Source: an uncultured Myxococcales bacterium | Lineage (GTDB): Bacteria; Myxococcota_A; UBA9042 | Length of the DNA stretch: 54,087 nt | Assembly (NCBI GenBank): GCA_903924465.1 | Contig: CAIYBN010000117.1 | Coordinates: 1 to 54,087, forward strand | Reading direction: 5' to 3' | Shown: piece by piece, positions 42,816-52,400 of the stretch | How the letters are laid out: each line of letters begins with the position of its first letter | How positions within the stretch are numbered: the first letter of the stretch is position 1 | Made by a program: the position numbers and the translations under genes | The notes under the pieces: model-generated | Told to the model about the DNA's origin: nothing | Seen by the model: the letters and a program-made list of their open reading frames with translations, nothing else | Database searches by the model: none

Positions 42816-44633
42816 ATGGACAAGAAACGCAATTGGAAAGCCTGGTTCACGATCGCCTTGCTGGTCGTCAGCGTCCTGCAACTGCTGCCGACGTTCCTGC
42901 CTGGCTTGCCGGATTTCTACACCAACATCTTTGAAAAACAGATCAGCTATGGTCTGGATCTCAAAGGCGGTTTGGAGCTGCGCTACACGGTCGACTACAA
43001 AAAGGCCATCCGCGACAACGCGCTGCGCCTGCGCGACTCGGTTTCCGACCGCTTGGCGGACGCCTACGCCAAGGGCAAAGGCAAAGAGTGGAACACGCTG
43101 ACCGACAAGGAACGCGACGAGATCCTGGCGCGCTGGGAAGTGAAGCTGCAGCCGGGCGCGTTCAAGGATCTGAGCGTCAAGTTCAAGGACGCGAATGACG
43201 CGAAGCTGTTGACCTCAGACATGGTCGCGACCGTGGATTCGAGCTTCCAGCTGCGCAACATCAGCCCGACGGAAATGACGCTGTTCCTGCCGGACAAGCG
43301 CGTGATTGAGCTGCGCAAGGACATCGTCGACCAGACGCTGTCGACCATCCGCAAGCGCGTCGACGCGTTTGGCTTGGTGGAACCGGACGTGCGCGCCTCG
43401 GGCGAAGCGGAAATTGACCTGCAATTGCCCGGTTTGAACGAGCGGCAGATGCGCATGGTGCGGGAGCGCATTGGCCAAGCGGCGCAGCTGACGTTCCGCA
43501 TGGAAGTCGTCGCGGCCAAGGTCTTTGAGGACAAGGCCTCGGCGGTCGACCAGTTCAAGAAAGACAACGCGGACATTTCCAAGGCGATGACGCTGGTGCC
43601 GGACAGCCGTGGTTCGTACCTGAAGGCGGACAAGAAGTCGGAGCTCATCCGCTTTGTGCGCACCATCACGGTGCCGGACGAGATCCTGATCGGCTACGAG
43701 CTGGTGGAAGAACGTGCGGCCAGCGGTGCGGTCAAGTCCAGCTATTGGCGCACGCACAACCTGACGGCCAAAGCGCCGCTTTCAGGCGATAACCTGACCC
43801 GCGCGGCGGCGAGCTACGATTCCCAGCACGGCAATCAGCCGGTGGTGAACCTGGAGTTTGACGCCCGCGGCGCGCGCATCTTTGGCGACCTGACCGAGAA
43901 GAACGTCGGTAACCGCATGGCCATCATGCTGGACGACGACATCAACTCCGCGCCGAACATCAACGAGCCGATTCACGGCGGTCGCGCGCAGATCACGCTG
44001 GGTCGCGGCAATTCGCACCAGGCGATGCTGGAAGAAGCCAAGTCGTTGGTCACGGTGCTGAACAACGGCGCGTACAAGGCGCCCGTCATCAAGGTCCACG
44101 ACATCGAAGTCGGTCCGTCGCTCGGTCAGGACGCGGTCCGCTCGGGCCTCATCTCGATGATGGTCGGCGTGCTGCTCGTCGTCGCCTTCATGGTGTTCTA
44201 CTACCGCCAGGGCGGCATCATCGCGGACATCGCGCTCCTGTTTAACCTGCTGCTGCAGCTGGCCTGCCTGGTGTCGTTCAACGCTGCCTTGACCTTGCCC
44301 GGCATGGCGGGCCTGACGCTCACGACGGCGATGGCGGTCGACGCGAACATCCTGATCTTCGAGCGCGTTCGCGAAGAACTGCGCTCCGGCAAGACCACGC
44401 GCAACGCCTTGGACTTGGGCTACGGCCGCGCGTTCTGGACGATTTTCGACAGCCACATCACGGCGGCCATGGCCGGCGCGGTGCTGATGATGTACTCGTC
44501 GGGGCCGATTTACGGCTTCGCGGTTACGTTGCTCATCGGCATCGGCACGTCGATGTTCACGTCCATTGTGGCCACGCGCCTGATGTACGACTACCTGATT
44601 TCCAAGGGCAAATTGCAGCATCTCTCGGTCTAA
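42816..44633 (+). CDS. secD: Protein translocase subunit SecD
   Basis: Predicted 605 aa, normal length. With SecF it uses the proton gradient to pull proteins across the membrane after SecA action. The first helix is at 11-29, the D1 motif YGLDLKGGLEL at 45-55, and the large periplasmic domain runs to about 440 with the second half PVVNLEFDARGARIF. The membrane bundle (about 444-600) includes VGPSLGQDAVRSG and MAVDANILIFERVREEL. GAGGAG precedes the ATG. It lies 69 bp after yajC. Confidence 0.96.
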   Translation: MDKKRNWKAWFTIALLVVSVLQLLPTFLPGLPDFYTNIFEKQISYGLDLKGGLELRYTVDYKKAIRDNALRLRDSVSDRLADAYAKGKGKEWNTLTDKERDEILARWEVKLQPGAFKDLSVKFKDANDAKLLTSDMVATVDSSFQLRNISPTEMTLFLPDKRVIELRKDIVDQTLSTIRKRVDAFGLVEPDVRASGEAEIDLQLPGLNERQMRMVRERIGQAAQLTFRMEVVAAKVFEDKASAVDQFKKDNADISKAMTLVPDSRGSYLKADKKSELIRFVRTITVPDEILIGYELVEERAASGAVKSSYWRTHNLTAKAPLSGDNLTRAAASYDSQHGNQPVVNLEFDARGARIFGDLTEKNVGNRMAIMLDDDINSAPNINEPIHGGRAQITLGRGNSHQAMLEEAKSLVTVLNNGAYKAPVIKVHDIEVGPSLGQDAVRSGLISMMVGVLLVVAFMVFYYRQGGIIADIALLFNLLLQLACLVSFNAALTLPGMAGLTLTTAMAVDANILIFERVREELRSGKTTRNALDLGYGRAFWTIFDSHITAAMAGAVLMMYSSGPIYGFAVTLLIGIGTSMFTSIVATRLMYDYLISKGKLQHLSV

Positions 44634-44692
44634 GACCGTACCCGATTTGAGACCCCTCGAAACGGCGCTCTCTGCGAAAGGCAAGCAAGATC

Positions 44693-46087
44693 ATGGCTCA
44701 CCAGCACTATTCGCTCTTCAATCCCGACTCCAACTACGACTTTGTCGGTCGCCGCCACGTGTATTACGCGTTGACCGGTGTCGGCATCCTGGCGTCGATC
44801 ATCGCGCTCAGCACGTTGGGCTTCAACAAGGGCATCGACTTCAAGGGCGGCACCAAGCAGATCGTCGCGTTTGATCCGGCCGCCAAGGTCGATCGCCTCG
44901 GCTTGCAGACCACCGTGGAAGGCATCCTGACCAGTGCGCTCGGCGCGTCCAAGGACCACATCGGCGACGTGGAAGTGCAGGAATTCGACACCGGCACCGG
45001 CGGCGGTTCGGGCAAGAAGCACTTCGCGGTCGTGACCGAATTGACGTCGATGCTGACCAAGGCCAAGCGCGACGGCATCGAAAAGGGCCTGAAGGCGCAA
45101 TTCGGCGAGAAGATCGACGTGGAATGGGCGGCGGAAGGCGAAGATCGCGTCTTCGTGACGCTGACGGAACCCAAGAAAATCACCGACACCTATGCCGCGC
45201 TGACCAAGATCTTTGCCGATGCGGGCTTTCCCAAGACCAAGGCGGGCAGCGATCTGGAAGTGCAGCTGGACGTGAACATGTTCCGCTCGTTGCAGATGTT
45301 GGAAGCGGAATCGGGCAAGGGCGACGTCAAGCCGGAAGCGACCAAAGCGGCGCAGACCAAGATCGCGGCGGAAGAAGCCAAGCTGCGCGCGGAAAAGGAT
45401 GCGGCGTTGGCTGACAAGTCGGATGCGCGTTTCACGGTGGTCATCGAGGAATTCAAGGCCAAGCTGGAAGACGGCATTCGCGCCAAGTACGGCAAGGGCT
45501 TCCTGCAGGTCGAATCCTCCACCGCGGTCTCGCCGTCGGTCGCAGGCGAAATGATGAGCCAGGGCCTGGTCGCGATTCTGTACGCGATTCTCGGCATCGT
45601 GCTGTACATCATCCTGCGCTTTGACGTGCGCTACGCCCCGGGCGCGTTGATCGCCACCGTGCACGACGTGATCCTCGTCATCGGCGCGTTTTCGGTCGCC
45701 CAGGTCAAGTTCTCGATGCCGGTCATCGCCGCCGTGCTGACCGTTGCCGGTTACTCAGTGACGGACACGATCGTCGTCTTTGATCGAATTCGCGAAATGC
45801 AGGAGAAGTATCCCGATGTGAAGATCGAGACCCTCATCAATTCCGCGATCAACCAGACGATGAGCCGTACCGTGCTGACCTCCTTGACGACATTCATCAC
45901 GTCCGCGTCCATCTTTCTGTTCGGCGGCGGCTTGATTCGCGACTTCGCGTTCGCCATGTGCATCGGCGTCATCGTCGGCACGTTCTCCTCGATCTTCGTC
46001 GCCAGCCCGATTTTCTTGTGGCTGCACCACCGCTTTGAAGACCGCAAGGTTCGGCTGCCCGACCACGCGCCTTCGACCGCGGCGTAA
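44693..46087 (+). CDS. secF: Protein translocase subunit SecF with enlarged periplasmic domain
   Basis: Predicted 464 aa, versus about 310-325 in most bacteria. The first helix is at 24-43, the NKGIDFKGGT motif at 45-54, and five helices lie in 287-443 with AGYSVTDTIVVFDRIRE. The extra length lies between residues about 105 and 260 in the periplasmic loop. It contains a coiled-coil-like stretch (about 205-245) and two similar segments: FAVVTELTSML with DGIEKGLKAQFG (111-138) and FTVVIEEFKAKL with DGIRAKYG (247-267). This looks like an internal duplication. The membrane core is intact, so function is expected. Confidence 0.95.
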   Translation: MAHQHYSLFNPDSNYDFVGRRHVYYALTGVGILASIIALSTLGFNKGIDFKGGTKQIVAFDPAAKVDRLGLQTTVEGILTSALGASKDHIGDVEVQEFDTGTGGGSGKKHFAVVTELTSMLTKAKRDGIEKGLKAQFGEKIDVEWAAEGEDRVFVTLTEPKKITDTYAALTKIFADAGFPKTKAGSDLEVQLDVNMFRSLQMLEAESGKGDVKPEATKAAQTKIAAEEAKLRAEKDAALADKSDARFTVVIEEFKAKLEDGIRAKYGKGFLQVESSTAVSPSVAGEMMSQGLVAILYAILGIVLYIILRFDVRYAPGALIATVHDVILVIGAFSVAQVKFSMPVIAAVLTVAGYSVTDTIVVFDRIREMQEKYPDVKIETLINSAINQTMSRTVLTSLTTFITSASIFLFGGGLIRDFAFAMCIGVIVGTFSSIFVASPIFLWLHHRFEDRKVRLPDHAPSTAA

Positions 46088-46102
46088 CCGCACTTGCCCA
46101 AC

Positions 46103-47827
46103 ATGACGGCGCATGTCGAGCTGCTGGAGCCGGATCACGCGCTGGTGGCGACGCTGACCGACGCGGGTTTGCCGCCGTTGCTGGCGCGTATCCTCGCGTT
46201 GCGCGGCATCGATTCTGCGGAGAAAGCCCGCAAGTTTTTGCAGCCGCCGCTGGCAGACCTGCCCGATCCCACGCTGATGACCGGTGTGGTGGACGCGGCG
46301 CGCCTCATCGCCGATGCGCTGCGGGATGGCGACAAGATTTGCGTGTATGGCGACTATGACGTCGATGGCATCAGCGCGGCGGCACTTCTGGACGATCTGT
46401 TCCGCCGCATCGGCCACGTCGTGCGGGTGTTTCTGCCGGATCGCTTCCGCGATGGCTACGGCCTGCACCACGATCGGCTTCAGGAGCTGTGCGACGCCGG
46501 CATCGCGCTGTTCATTTCGGTGGACTGCGGCACGACTTCGATCCGGGAAATCCAGGCCGTGCGCGATCGCGGCCGTCACTTCATCGTCTGCGACCACCAC
46601 GCGCTGGGGCCAGAGCTGCCGAACGCATCCGTGCTGCTCAATCCGCAGCGCCCGGAGTGCACGTATCCGGACAAATCGCTGTCGGCCGTCGGCGTGGCGA
46701 TGGTGCTGGCCCAGGCGCTGCGGCGCGAACTGCATGCCCGCGGCCAGACCCAGCGACTGGAATTGACGTCGATGATCGAGCTCGCCGCGCTGGGCACGAT
46801 TGCCGACATGGTGCCGCTGCACGGCGTCAACCGCATCCTGTGCTGGCACGGCCTGCGCCTGTTGGGCAAATCGCAGCGACCCGGCGTGCAGACGCTGGCG
46901 GCGCGCAACACCAAGATCGCGTCGATCAGCGCCGATCGCGTCGGCTTTCACCTGGCGCCGCCCATCAACGCCGCGGGCCGCATGGCGGATCCGCAAACGG
47001 CGTTTGAACTGCTGACGACCCAGAATCCGGCGCGGGCACTGGAATTGGCGGAGCTGATTGACCTGGAGAACAACCGGCGCAAGGACGCGCAGGCGCTGGC
47101 GACGGGTGCGGCGCTGACCCTGGCGCGCACGCAGGAGGGCCGCGGGCACGGCGTGGTTGTGGCGCACGTGGACTGGCACCAGGGCGTGGTCGGCATTGTC
47201 GCGAACAAGGTGAAGGACGAACTGGCGGTGCCAACGTTTGTCCTGGCGATTTGCGAGGACGGTCTGGCGCGCGGTTCAGGTCGCTCGATTTCCGGCTACG
47301 ATCTGGTCGATGGCCTGCGGACGATTCACCAGGACAGCCTCTTTGAGCGTTTTGGCGGCCACGCCATGGCGGCAGGCGTGACGCTGCTGGCCGAGCGCAT
47401 CGTCGAGTTTCGTACCCGCCTGCAAGCGCACGTGGCGCAGACGCTGCCGCTGGCGCAACGGGATCGGGCGGTGCGCGTGGATGCTGAAGTGCAGATCGCC
47501 GATCTGGAACTGGGAATTCTGGATCTCTTGGACCAGCTCGAGCCGTGCGGCAAAGGCAACGAACGACCGCAGTTCCTGCTCCGCGGCGTTGAACTGCATC
47601 GTCCGACGTTTGTCGGCAAGGACAAGGATTGGTGCAAGGCGACGTTGCTCGCGCCGGGCAATCAGCCTGTCTGGGCGCGGCAAGGTGTCAGCACCTTTTG
47701 TGCGCGTTCAGTGGTGGAAGACTTTGGCGATCGCGACCGCGTCGACGCCGTCGTGCGCTTGGAGCGCAACGTCCACCTGGGCAAGGTGTCCTTGCAGGCG
47801 ACGCTCATTTTGCTCACTGCCGCGTAA
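46103..47827 (+). CDS. recJ: Single-stranded-DNA-specific exonuclease RecJ
   Basis: Predicted 574 aa. 5'-3' ssDNA exonuclease in recombination and mismatch repair. The DHH domain has YGDYDVDG (Asp84, Asp86), DCGTTS (Asp141) and DHH (164-166), followed by ELAALGTIADMVPL and INAAGRMADP. The DHHA1 domain has GSGRSISGYDL and FGGHAMAAG (418-425). The OB-like C-terminal part is present. ATG at 46103 was preferred over an in-frame TTG at 46094. It lies 15 bp after secF, so co-transcribed. Its stop codon abuts the stop of the converging gene with no spacer. Confidence 0.96.
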   Translation: MTAHVELLEPDHALVATLTDAGLPPLLARILALRGIDSAEKARKFLQPPLADLPDPTLMTGVVDAARLIADALRDGDKICVYGDYDVDGISAAALLDDLFRRIGHVVRVFLPDRFRDGYGLHHDRLQELCDAGIALFISVDCGTTSIREIQAVRDRGRHFIVCDHHALGPELPNASVLLNPQRPECTYPDKSLSAVGVAMVLAQALRRELHARGQTQRLELTSMIELAALGTIADMVPLHGVNRILCWHGLRLLGKSQRPGVQTLAARNTKIASISADRVGFHLAPPINAAGRMADPQTAFELLTTQNPARALELAELIDLENNRRKDAQALATGAALTLARTQEGRGHGVVVAHVDWHQGVVGIVANKVKDELAVPTFVLAICEDGLARGSGRSISGYDLVDGLRTIHQDSLFERFGGHAMAAGVTLLAERIVEFRTRLQAHVAQTLPLAQRDRAVRVDAEVQIADLELGILDLLDQLEPCGKGNERPQFLLRGVELHRPTFVGKDKDWCKATLLAPGNQPVWARQGVSTFCARSVVEDFGDRDRVDAVVRLERNVHLGKVSLQATLILLTAA

Positions 47828-49255
47828 CTACTGCTTCGCCACACGGGCTCTGGCCGCTTCCGCGACATGGCGCACCGGCTTGTGCGACGCCTTGCTCGGA
47901 TCTTCCACGATGACCCACGCCGTCTGCAGCTTGCCGCTCACGGCCAGAATCGAATGCCAGCCGTCGGGCAGCTTGGGCGGAATCCACTGAAAGAGCCACG
48001 CGGCATCCGCGGGCGAGAGGTTTACGCAGCCGTGCGACTTCTCGATGCCGAACTGGTCGTGCCAGTAGGCACCGTGCAACGCCCGGCCGTCATCGTAGTG
48101 CATGGTCCACGGCACTTCCTCGGCGTAGTAGTCGTCCCACGGCTTGCCGCGCATCGAGGTATGCACCGATTTCGCGTAGACCTTGAACGTGCCCTCGTGG
48201 GTCATGTGCGATTTCTTGTCGCTCTTGCCGCTGGAAATCAGCGTCGCCAGGACGCGCTGCTCGCCGTCGTAGGCCGTCAAGACCTGTTCGTGCAGGTCCA
48301 CGTGAATCCAGCGATCCGTGGGCAGCACGCCCTTGGGCCGCGGCACCGCGCGCACGACGCGCACGACACTCGCGGACAGCGAACCGCCCGGCACCAGCAC
48401 GCGACCGTTCTTTTCACCCAACAGCGGCAGGTGATCGTAACGGTTCACCGTCCGGGCGAGGATCTGCTCCGGCGTCGGCTTGACGGCCTTGGCCTTGGGA
48501 TCCCGCGGCGGCTGGATGACGGCCTTGCGCCGGACAAACACGAAGGTTCCCTGGTTGCCGTCGCGCACGCCTTCGAACTTCGACGGCGTGAACAGCTTGA
48601 TATCCTTGCTGCGCATCCAGCCACCGTCAGGCCGCTGTAGCCAACCGCGTTGCGCTTGCGCAGGATTGGGCACAAAGGCCAGGCGGAAGTCCGACTTTTC
48701 CTTGCGCAGGACCTTGGACTTCGTGTTCGGCACGGCAAACACCTGCGGCGAGCCGCCAACCGGATGGCCGTATTCATAGCGCGCCGCCGCCGACGTGCCG
48801 TAGGCTTCGGCTGCGACCGGCAGCGCGCGGAGCGAACGCAGCGGGACCGCGCCATCCGCTCCGAGAATCGCCCATGCTTTTGCAGCCTTGCAGTCTGGCA
48901 CACACGCCGTCACCTGCACGGTGTCGCCGCGTTGCAGGACGCCTGTGAGCCGGGAGGCCATTTTCGGTTCGCGACGCACGTACCCTGGTGCCATCGACCA
49001 CGCGGCAAAAGGCGGCGGTGGCGGGCTGCCCGCTTGCCAGTCGCGCGGCGGCGGACCGGCAAAATCGTCCAACGCGAAGGTCTTTTCACCGCCGTCAGGC
49101 AACAGCCCGGCATTTTGCAGCGCTTTGTCCGGCTGGACCTGCGCATGCGCGGGTGTCGCGAGTGGCACGAGGGCCACAATCAAGAAAATCGTTGCGAGCC
49201 ACAAGGTTCGGGACTGAGAAGCAGGACGCACAGCAGATTCCGGGTCAGCTTCCAT
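47828..49255 (-). CDS. L,D-transpeptidase (YkuD family), exported
   Basis: Predicted 475 aa. AAGGAGG lies 8 nt before the ATG at 49255, followed by a signal peptide (about 18-38, ending PAHAQ). The C-terminal catalytic domain (about 314-450) has His394 and SHGCVN with nucleophile Cys410. Such enzymes make 3-3 peptidoglycan crosslinks or anchor proteins. The middle 230 residues include SH3-like segments (VLQRGDTVQV, then AVPLRSL). The open frame extends 93 codons upstream into the intergenic region without support. It is divergent from the PBP4-type gene, giving two wall enzymes back to back. Confidence 0.94.
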   Translation of the reverse strand: MEADPESAVRPASQSRTLWLATIFLIVALVPLATPAHAQVQPDKALQNAGLLPDGGEKTFALDDFAGPPPRDWQAGSPPPPPFAAWSMAPGYVRREPKMASRLTGVLQRGDTVQVTACVPDCKAAKAWAILGADGAVPLRSLRALPVAAEAYGTSAAARYEYGHPVGGSPQVFAVPNTKSKVLRKEKSDFRLAFVPNPAQAQRGWLQRPDGGWMRSKDIKLFTPSKFEGVRDGNQGTFVFVRRKAVIQPPRDPKAKAVKPTPEQILARTVNRYDHLPLLGEKNGRVLVPGGSLSASVVRVVRAVPRPKGVLPTDRWIHVDLHEQVLTAYDGEQRVLATLISSGKSDKKSHMTHEGTFKVYAKSVHTSMRGKPWDDYYAEEVPWTMHYDDGRALHGAYWHDQFGIEKSHGCVNLSPADAAWLFQWIPPKLPDGWHSILAVSGKLQTAWVIVEDPSKASHKPVRHVAEAARARVAKQ

Positions 49256-49285
49256 GGGGTGGGCCTCCTTCGCCCTCGTGATCTC

Positions 49286-49314
49286 AGGGTAAGTCGCGGG
49301 TGGGAGTTCCGCAA
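49286..49314 (-). promoter_or_regulatory. Possible promoter of the L,D-transpeptidase gene
   Basis: Minus strand: TTGCGG (49314-49309), 17-bp spacer, TACCCT (49291-49286), about 30 nt before the start codon. The match is partial. Confidence 0.33.
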
Positions 49315-49522
49315 AAAAGTCAACCATCTCGGCGAGGTCTACCTCTGGCGGGTCGGCGCGATCCGAAGGCAAGTGCGCAGGGCGATTGGATAATTTGGTT
49401 TGCGACACGATTGTCCGTAAGTGCGCAAAATCTTGCAGGTCAGCGAATTTGCGGCGTGTATCCTTTTGCCGCCGCGATTTCCGCGCTACCTTTCGCCGGC
49501 GCGATCGCGCGGTTGGCAGGCG

Positions 49523-50959
49523 ATGTTGCAGCAAATTCCGGTCCGCACTGTCCTCAAACTCATGTTGTTATGCGGTCTTGCGTCGCCGGTTGGGCTGTTG
49601 GCGCAGCCCGTCGTGCCCGCGCCTGCCCATGTGCCGTTGGGCGACGCGTTGCGCGGGATTCTCGCCGGCGTCGGCGGCAAGGTGACCGTGGTCGCGTCGG
49701 TCATCGATCTGGCGAGCGGGGAGGTCGTGCTCGATCTGGACGGCAAGAAGCTGGTGCATCCCGCGTCGGTGGCGAAGCTGTTTTCAACCGCCGCGGTGAT
49801 GAAGACGCTGCCGGGTGACAAGACGTTCGTCACGGAAGTGCGCGCCAGCCCGAGCAAGAACGGCGAAGTGGCGACGCTCGCGCTCGTGGGCTCCGGTGAC
49901 CCGACGATGTTTGCCAGCGATTACGCGAAATTGGCGACGGAGGTCCAAAAGAAGGGTGTGACCAAGGTCGCCAAGCTGGTGATCGACGGTACGGTCTTCG
50001 ATGACAAGTTGCCCAAAGGCTTTGACGAAAAGCAGACCGACGCCGCGTTTCGCGCGCCGATCGGTGGCTTGCAATGCGAGGCTGGTACCGTGCACGCGAC
50101 CGTGAAGCCGGGCGCGGTCGGTGAGCCGCCGATCGTCGAAGTGGCGCCGCCCGCGGGCGAGGCGGTCGTGGTGGTCAACGAGGCCAAAACGGTGGCGGGC
50201 AAAAAAGACGCGCTGACCGTGTTCACGCGGCCCAACGGCCGGGTGACCGAAGTGGTGGTGCAGGGCACGATTGCGGTGACACACAAGGTAATCGGCTCGG
50301 GTCGACGGCGCGTGGCGGATGCGAGCTTCTATGCCGGCTGGGTCTTCCAACAGGCGCTGCAGAAACGCGGCGTTGCAGTGCCTGTGCCGACCTTTGGCAA
50401 AGCCCCAGAGTTGCCCGTGATCGCGTCGCGCACGTCGCCGACGTTGCAGGAAATCGTCAGCGTGACGAACAAGCACTCGCACAACGGCTACGCGGAGACG
50501 ATGTTTCGCCAGACCGCGGCGGGCCAGGGCCAGGTGCCGGTGACCAACGAGAAGGCGGAAGCTGCGGTGCGCAAAACCTTGGAAACGCTGCAAATTCGCT
50601 GGAATGGCAGCGTGCTCGGCAACGGCTCCGGTCTGTACCACGCCGACAAGGTGACGACGCAGACGGTCGTCGATCTGCTGCGGGCGATGCACAAGGATCC
50701 GGCGGGTGGCAATTGGCGCAAGACGCTGACAATCGCGGGCGTGGATGGCACGCTGCGCGGGCGCATGCACGATCCGCAGACCCAAGGCAAAGTGCAGGGC
50801 AAGACCGGGACTCTGGACGACGTCGTGGGTCTGGCCGGTTATGCCGAAGCGTCGGACAAAACCTATGTTTTCGCAGTGTTTTACAACGGCATCAAGGGCG
50901 GACCCGGGCCGTACCGCGCGGCCGTCGATCGCATGGTGAAGCGGCTGTTGACGCCGTAA
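49523..50959 (+). CDS. dacB: D-alanyl-D-alanine carboxypeptidase/endopeptidase (PBP4, family S13)
   Basis: Predicted 478 aa from ATG 49523, which places a signal peptide (about 8-27, ending LLAQP) at the front; an in-frame upstream ATG (49421) would add 34 residues. It has the penicillin-binding motifs in order: SVAK (Ser82, Lys85), SHN (319-321) and KTG (427-429), plus the S13-specific domain between the first two. It trims or cleaves D-Ala crosslinks in the periplasm. lpdA follows after 12 bp. Confidence 0.95.
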   Translation: MLQQIPVRTVLKLMLLCGLASPVGLLAQPVVPAPAHVPLGDALRGILAGVGGKVTVVASVIDLASGEVVLDLDGKKLVHPASVAKLFSTAAVMKTLPGDKTFVTEVRASPSKNGEVATLALVGSGDPTMFASDYAKLATEVQKKGVTKVAKLVIDGTVFDDKLPKGFDEKQTDAAFRAPIGGLQCEAGTVHATVKPGAVGEPPIVEVAPPAGEAVVVVNEAKTVAGKKDALTVFTRPNGRVTEVVVQGTIAVTHKVIGSGRRRVADASFYAGWVFQQALQKRGVAVPVPTFGKAPELPVIASRTSPTLQEIVSVTNKHSHNGYAETMFRQTAAGQGQVPVTNEKAEAAVRKTLETLQIRWNGSVLGNGSGLYHADKVTTQTVVDLLRAMHKDPAGGNWRKTLTIAGVDGTLRGRMHDPQTQGKVQGKTGTLDDVVGLAGYAEASDKTYVFAVFYNGIKGGPGPYRAAVDRMVKRLLTP

Positions 50960-50971
50960 CGGGAGAAATGC

Positions 50972-52390
50972 ATGGCCACGGAATCGATTCGCACCTTTGA
51001 CACTATCGTGCTGGGCTCGGGCCCGGGCGGCTACGTCTGCGCCATTCGCCTTGCGCAGTACGGCTTGAAAACCGCGTGCATCGACAAGGGCGCGCTTGGC
51101 GGCGTGTGCCTGAACGTCGGCTGCATTCCGTCCAAGGCGCTGATCCACGCCTCCAAGGTGTACAAAAAAGCCAAGGACGGCGGGGGCATGGGCATCATCG
51201 CTGGCGACATCCGTGTCGACATGGCGGCGATGCAGGCGTGGAAGACGGGCATCACGCAGAAGCTGTCGGGCGGCATCGGCGGACTGTTCAAAGGCAACGG
51301 CGTGACGCACATCGCTGGCACCGGCAAGCTGGCTGGGCCGGGCAAGATTGTCGTGACCGGCGCGGACGGCAAGACCGAGACCGTCGGCTACGGCAAATTG
51401 GTGCTGGCGACCGGTTCGAGCCCTATCGCGATTCCCGGTTTCACCTTTGACGGCGCGCAGATCATCGATTCTACAGGTGCGCTGGCCATCACGGAACTGC
51501 CCAAGGCGATGGCGGTCATCGGCGGCGGCGTCATCGGCCTGGAGCTGACCGACGTGTATGCGCGGTTGGGCGTGCAGGTCACGGTGGTGGAAGCGGCGGA
51601 GCGGATTCTCGCGATGTTCGACGCGGACGTGGCGCGGCCGGTGTATCAGAAGCAAATCAAGCTCGGCGTGAAGCACTTGCAGGGCGCCAAAGCCTTGGGC
51701 GCGGTGAAATTGCCGAACGGCCGCGTGCGCGTGGACGTGGAAATCGCCGGCAAGCCGGAGGCGCTGGAAGTCGACGTGGTGCTCGTGGCGGTCGGGCGGC
51801 GGCCGAATACGGCGAATCTCGGGCTGGAAACTGTCGGCCTGGTCGCAGACAAACGCGGCTTCATTCCGGTGGACAACCAGTTGAAGACCGCCGCGGCGAA
51901 CATTTGGGCGATTGGCGACATCACGCCCGGGCCGATGCTGGCGCACAAAGCGAGCAAGGACGGCGAAGTGGCGGCGGAGTCGGTGGCGGGCAAGAAGACT
52001 GCGTTGGACGTCATCGCGATGCCCAACGTGGTCTACACCGATCCGGAAATTGCGACCGTCGGGCCAACGCTGGCGGAACTGCAGGCGACTGGCACGCCGC
52101 TGAAGATCGGCAAGTTCTCATTTGGCGCGCTGGGCCGCGCGATGACGGCGAATGCCACCGATGGCTTTGTGCGCATCATCAGCGACCAAAAAACAGATAC
52201 GATCCTGGCGGTGCAAATCGTCGGCGCGGAAGCGTCGGAGCTGATCGCGTCGGCGGGGCTGGCATTGGAGATGGGCGCGACGACGGAGGACCTCGCGCTG
52301 ACGGTCCACGCGCACCCAAGCATGGCGGAGGCGTTGATGGAAGCCGCGCATGGCGCGATGGGGCACCCGCTGCATGCGCTGAAGCCGTAG
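50972..52390 (+). CDS. lpdA: Dihydrolipoyl dehydrogenase
   Basis: Predicted 472 aa. The FAD/NAD enzyme that reoxidises dihydrolipoyl groups of 2-oxo acid dehydrogenase complexes or the glycine cleavage system. FAD motif GSGPGG (15-20), redox pair in GGVCLNVGCIPSK (Cys46, Cys51), NAD motif GGGVIGLE, second FAD motif ANIWAIGDI and the C-terminal HAHPSMAEALMEA with the catalytic His. No E1 or E2 genes lie nearby, so the partner complex is unknown. It follows dacB closely and is probably co-transcribed. Confidence 0.97.
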   Translation: MATESIRTFDTIVLGSGPGGYVCAIRLAQYGLKTACIDKGALGGVCLNVGCIPSKALIHASKVYKKAKDGGGMGIIAGDIRVDMAAMQAWKTGITQKLSGGIGGLFKGNGVTHIAGTGKLAGPGKIVVTGADGKTETVGYGKLVLATGSSPIAIPGFTFDGAQIIDSTGALAITELPKAMAVIGGGVIGLELTDVYARLGVQVTVVEAAERILAMFDADVARPVYQKQIKLGVKHLQGAKALGAVKLPNGRVRVDVEIAGKPEALEVDVVLVAVGRRPNTANLGLETVGLVADKRGFIPVDNQLKTAAANIWAIGDITPGPMLAHKASKDGEVAAESVAGKKTALDVIAMPNVVYTDPEIATVGPTLAELQATGTPLKIGKFSFGALGRAMTANATDGFVRIISDQKTDTILAVQIVGAEASELIASAGLALEMGATTEDLALTVHAHPSMAEALMEAAHGAMGHPLHALKP

Positions 52391-52400
52391 CTGCGCCGCG

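Noticed and set aside
49256..49534. N-terminal extension of the L,D-transpeptidase to 568 aa
   Set aside because: The extension is Arg-rich and lacks a ribosome site, while AAGGAGG and a signal peptide fit the start at 49255.
49784..51946. 720-codon minus-strand open frame across dacB and lpdA
   Set aside because: It shadows two well-supported genes. The translation is His/Arg/Ala-rich without any motif.
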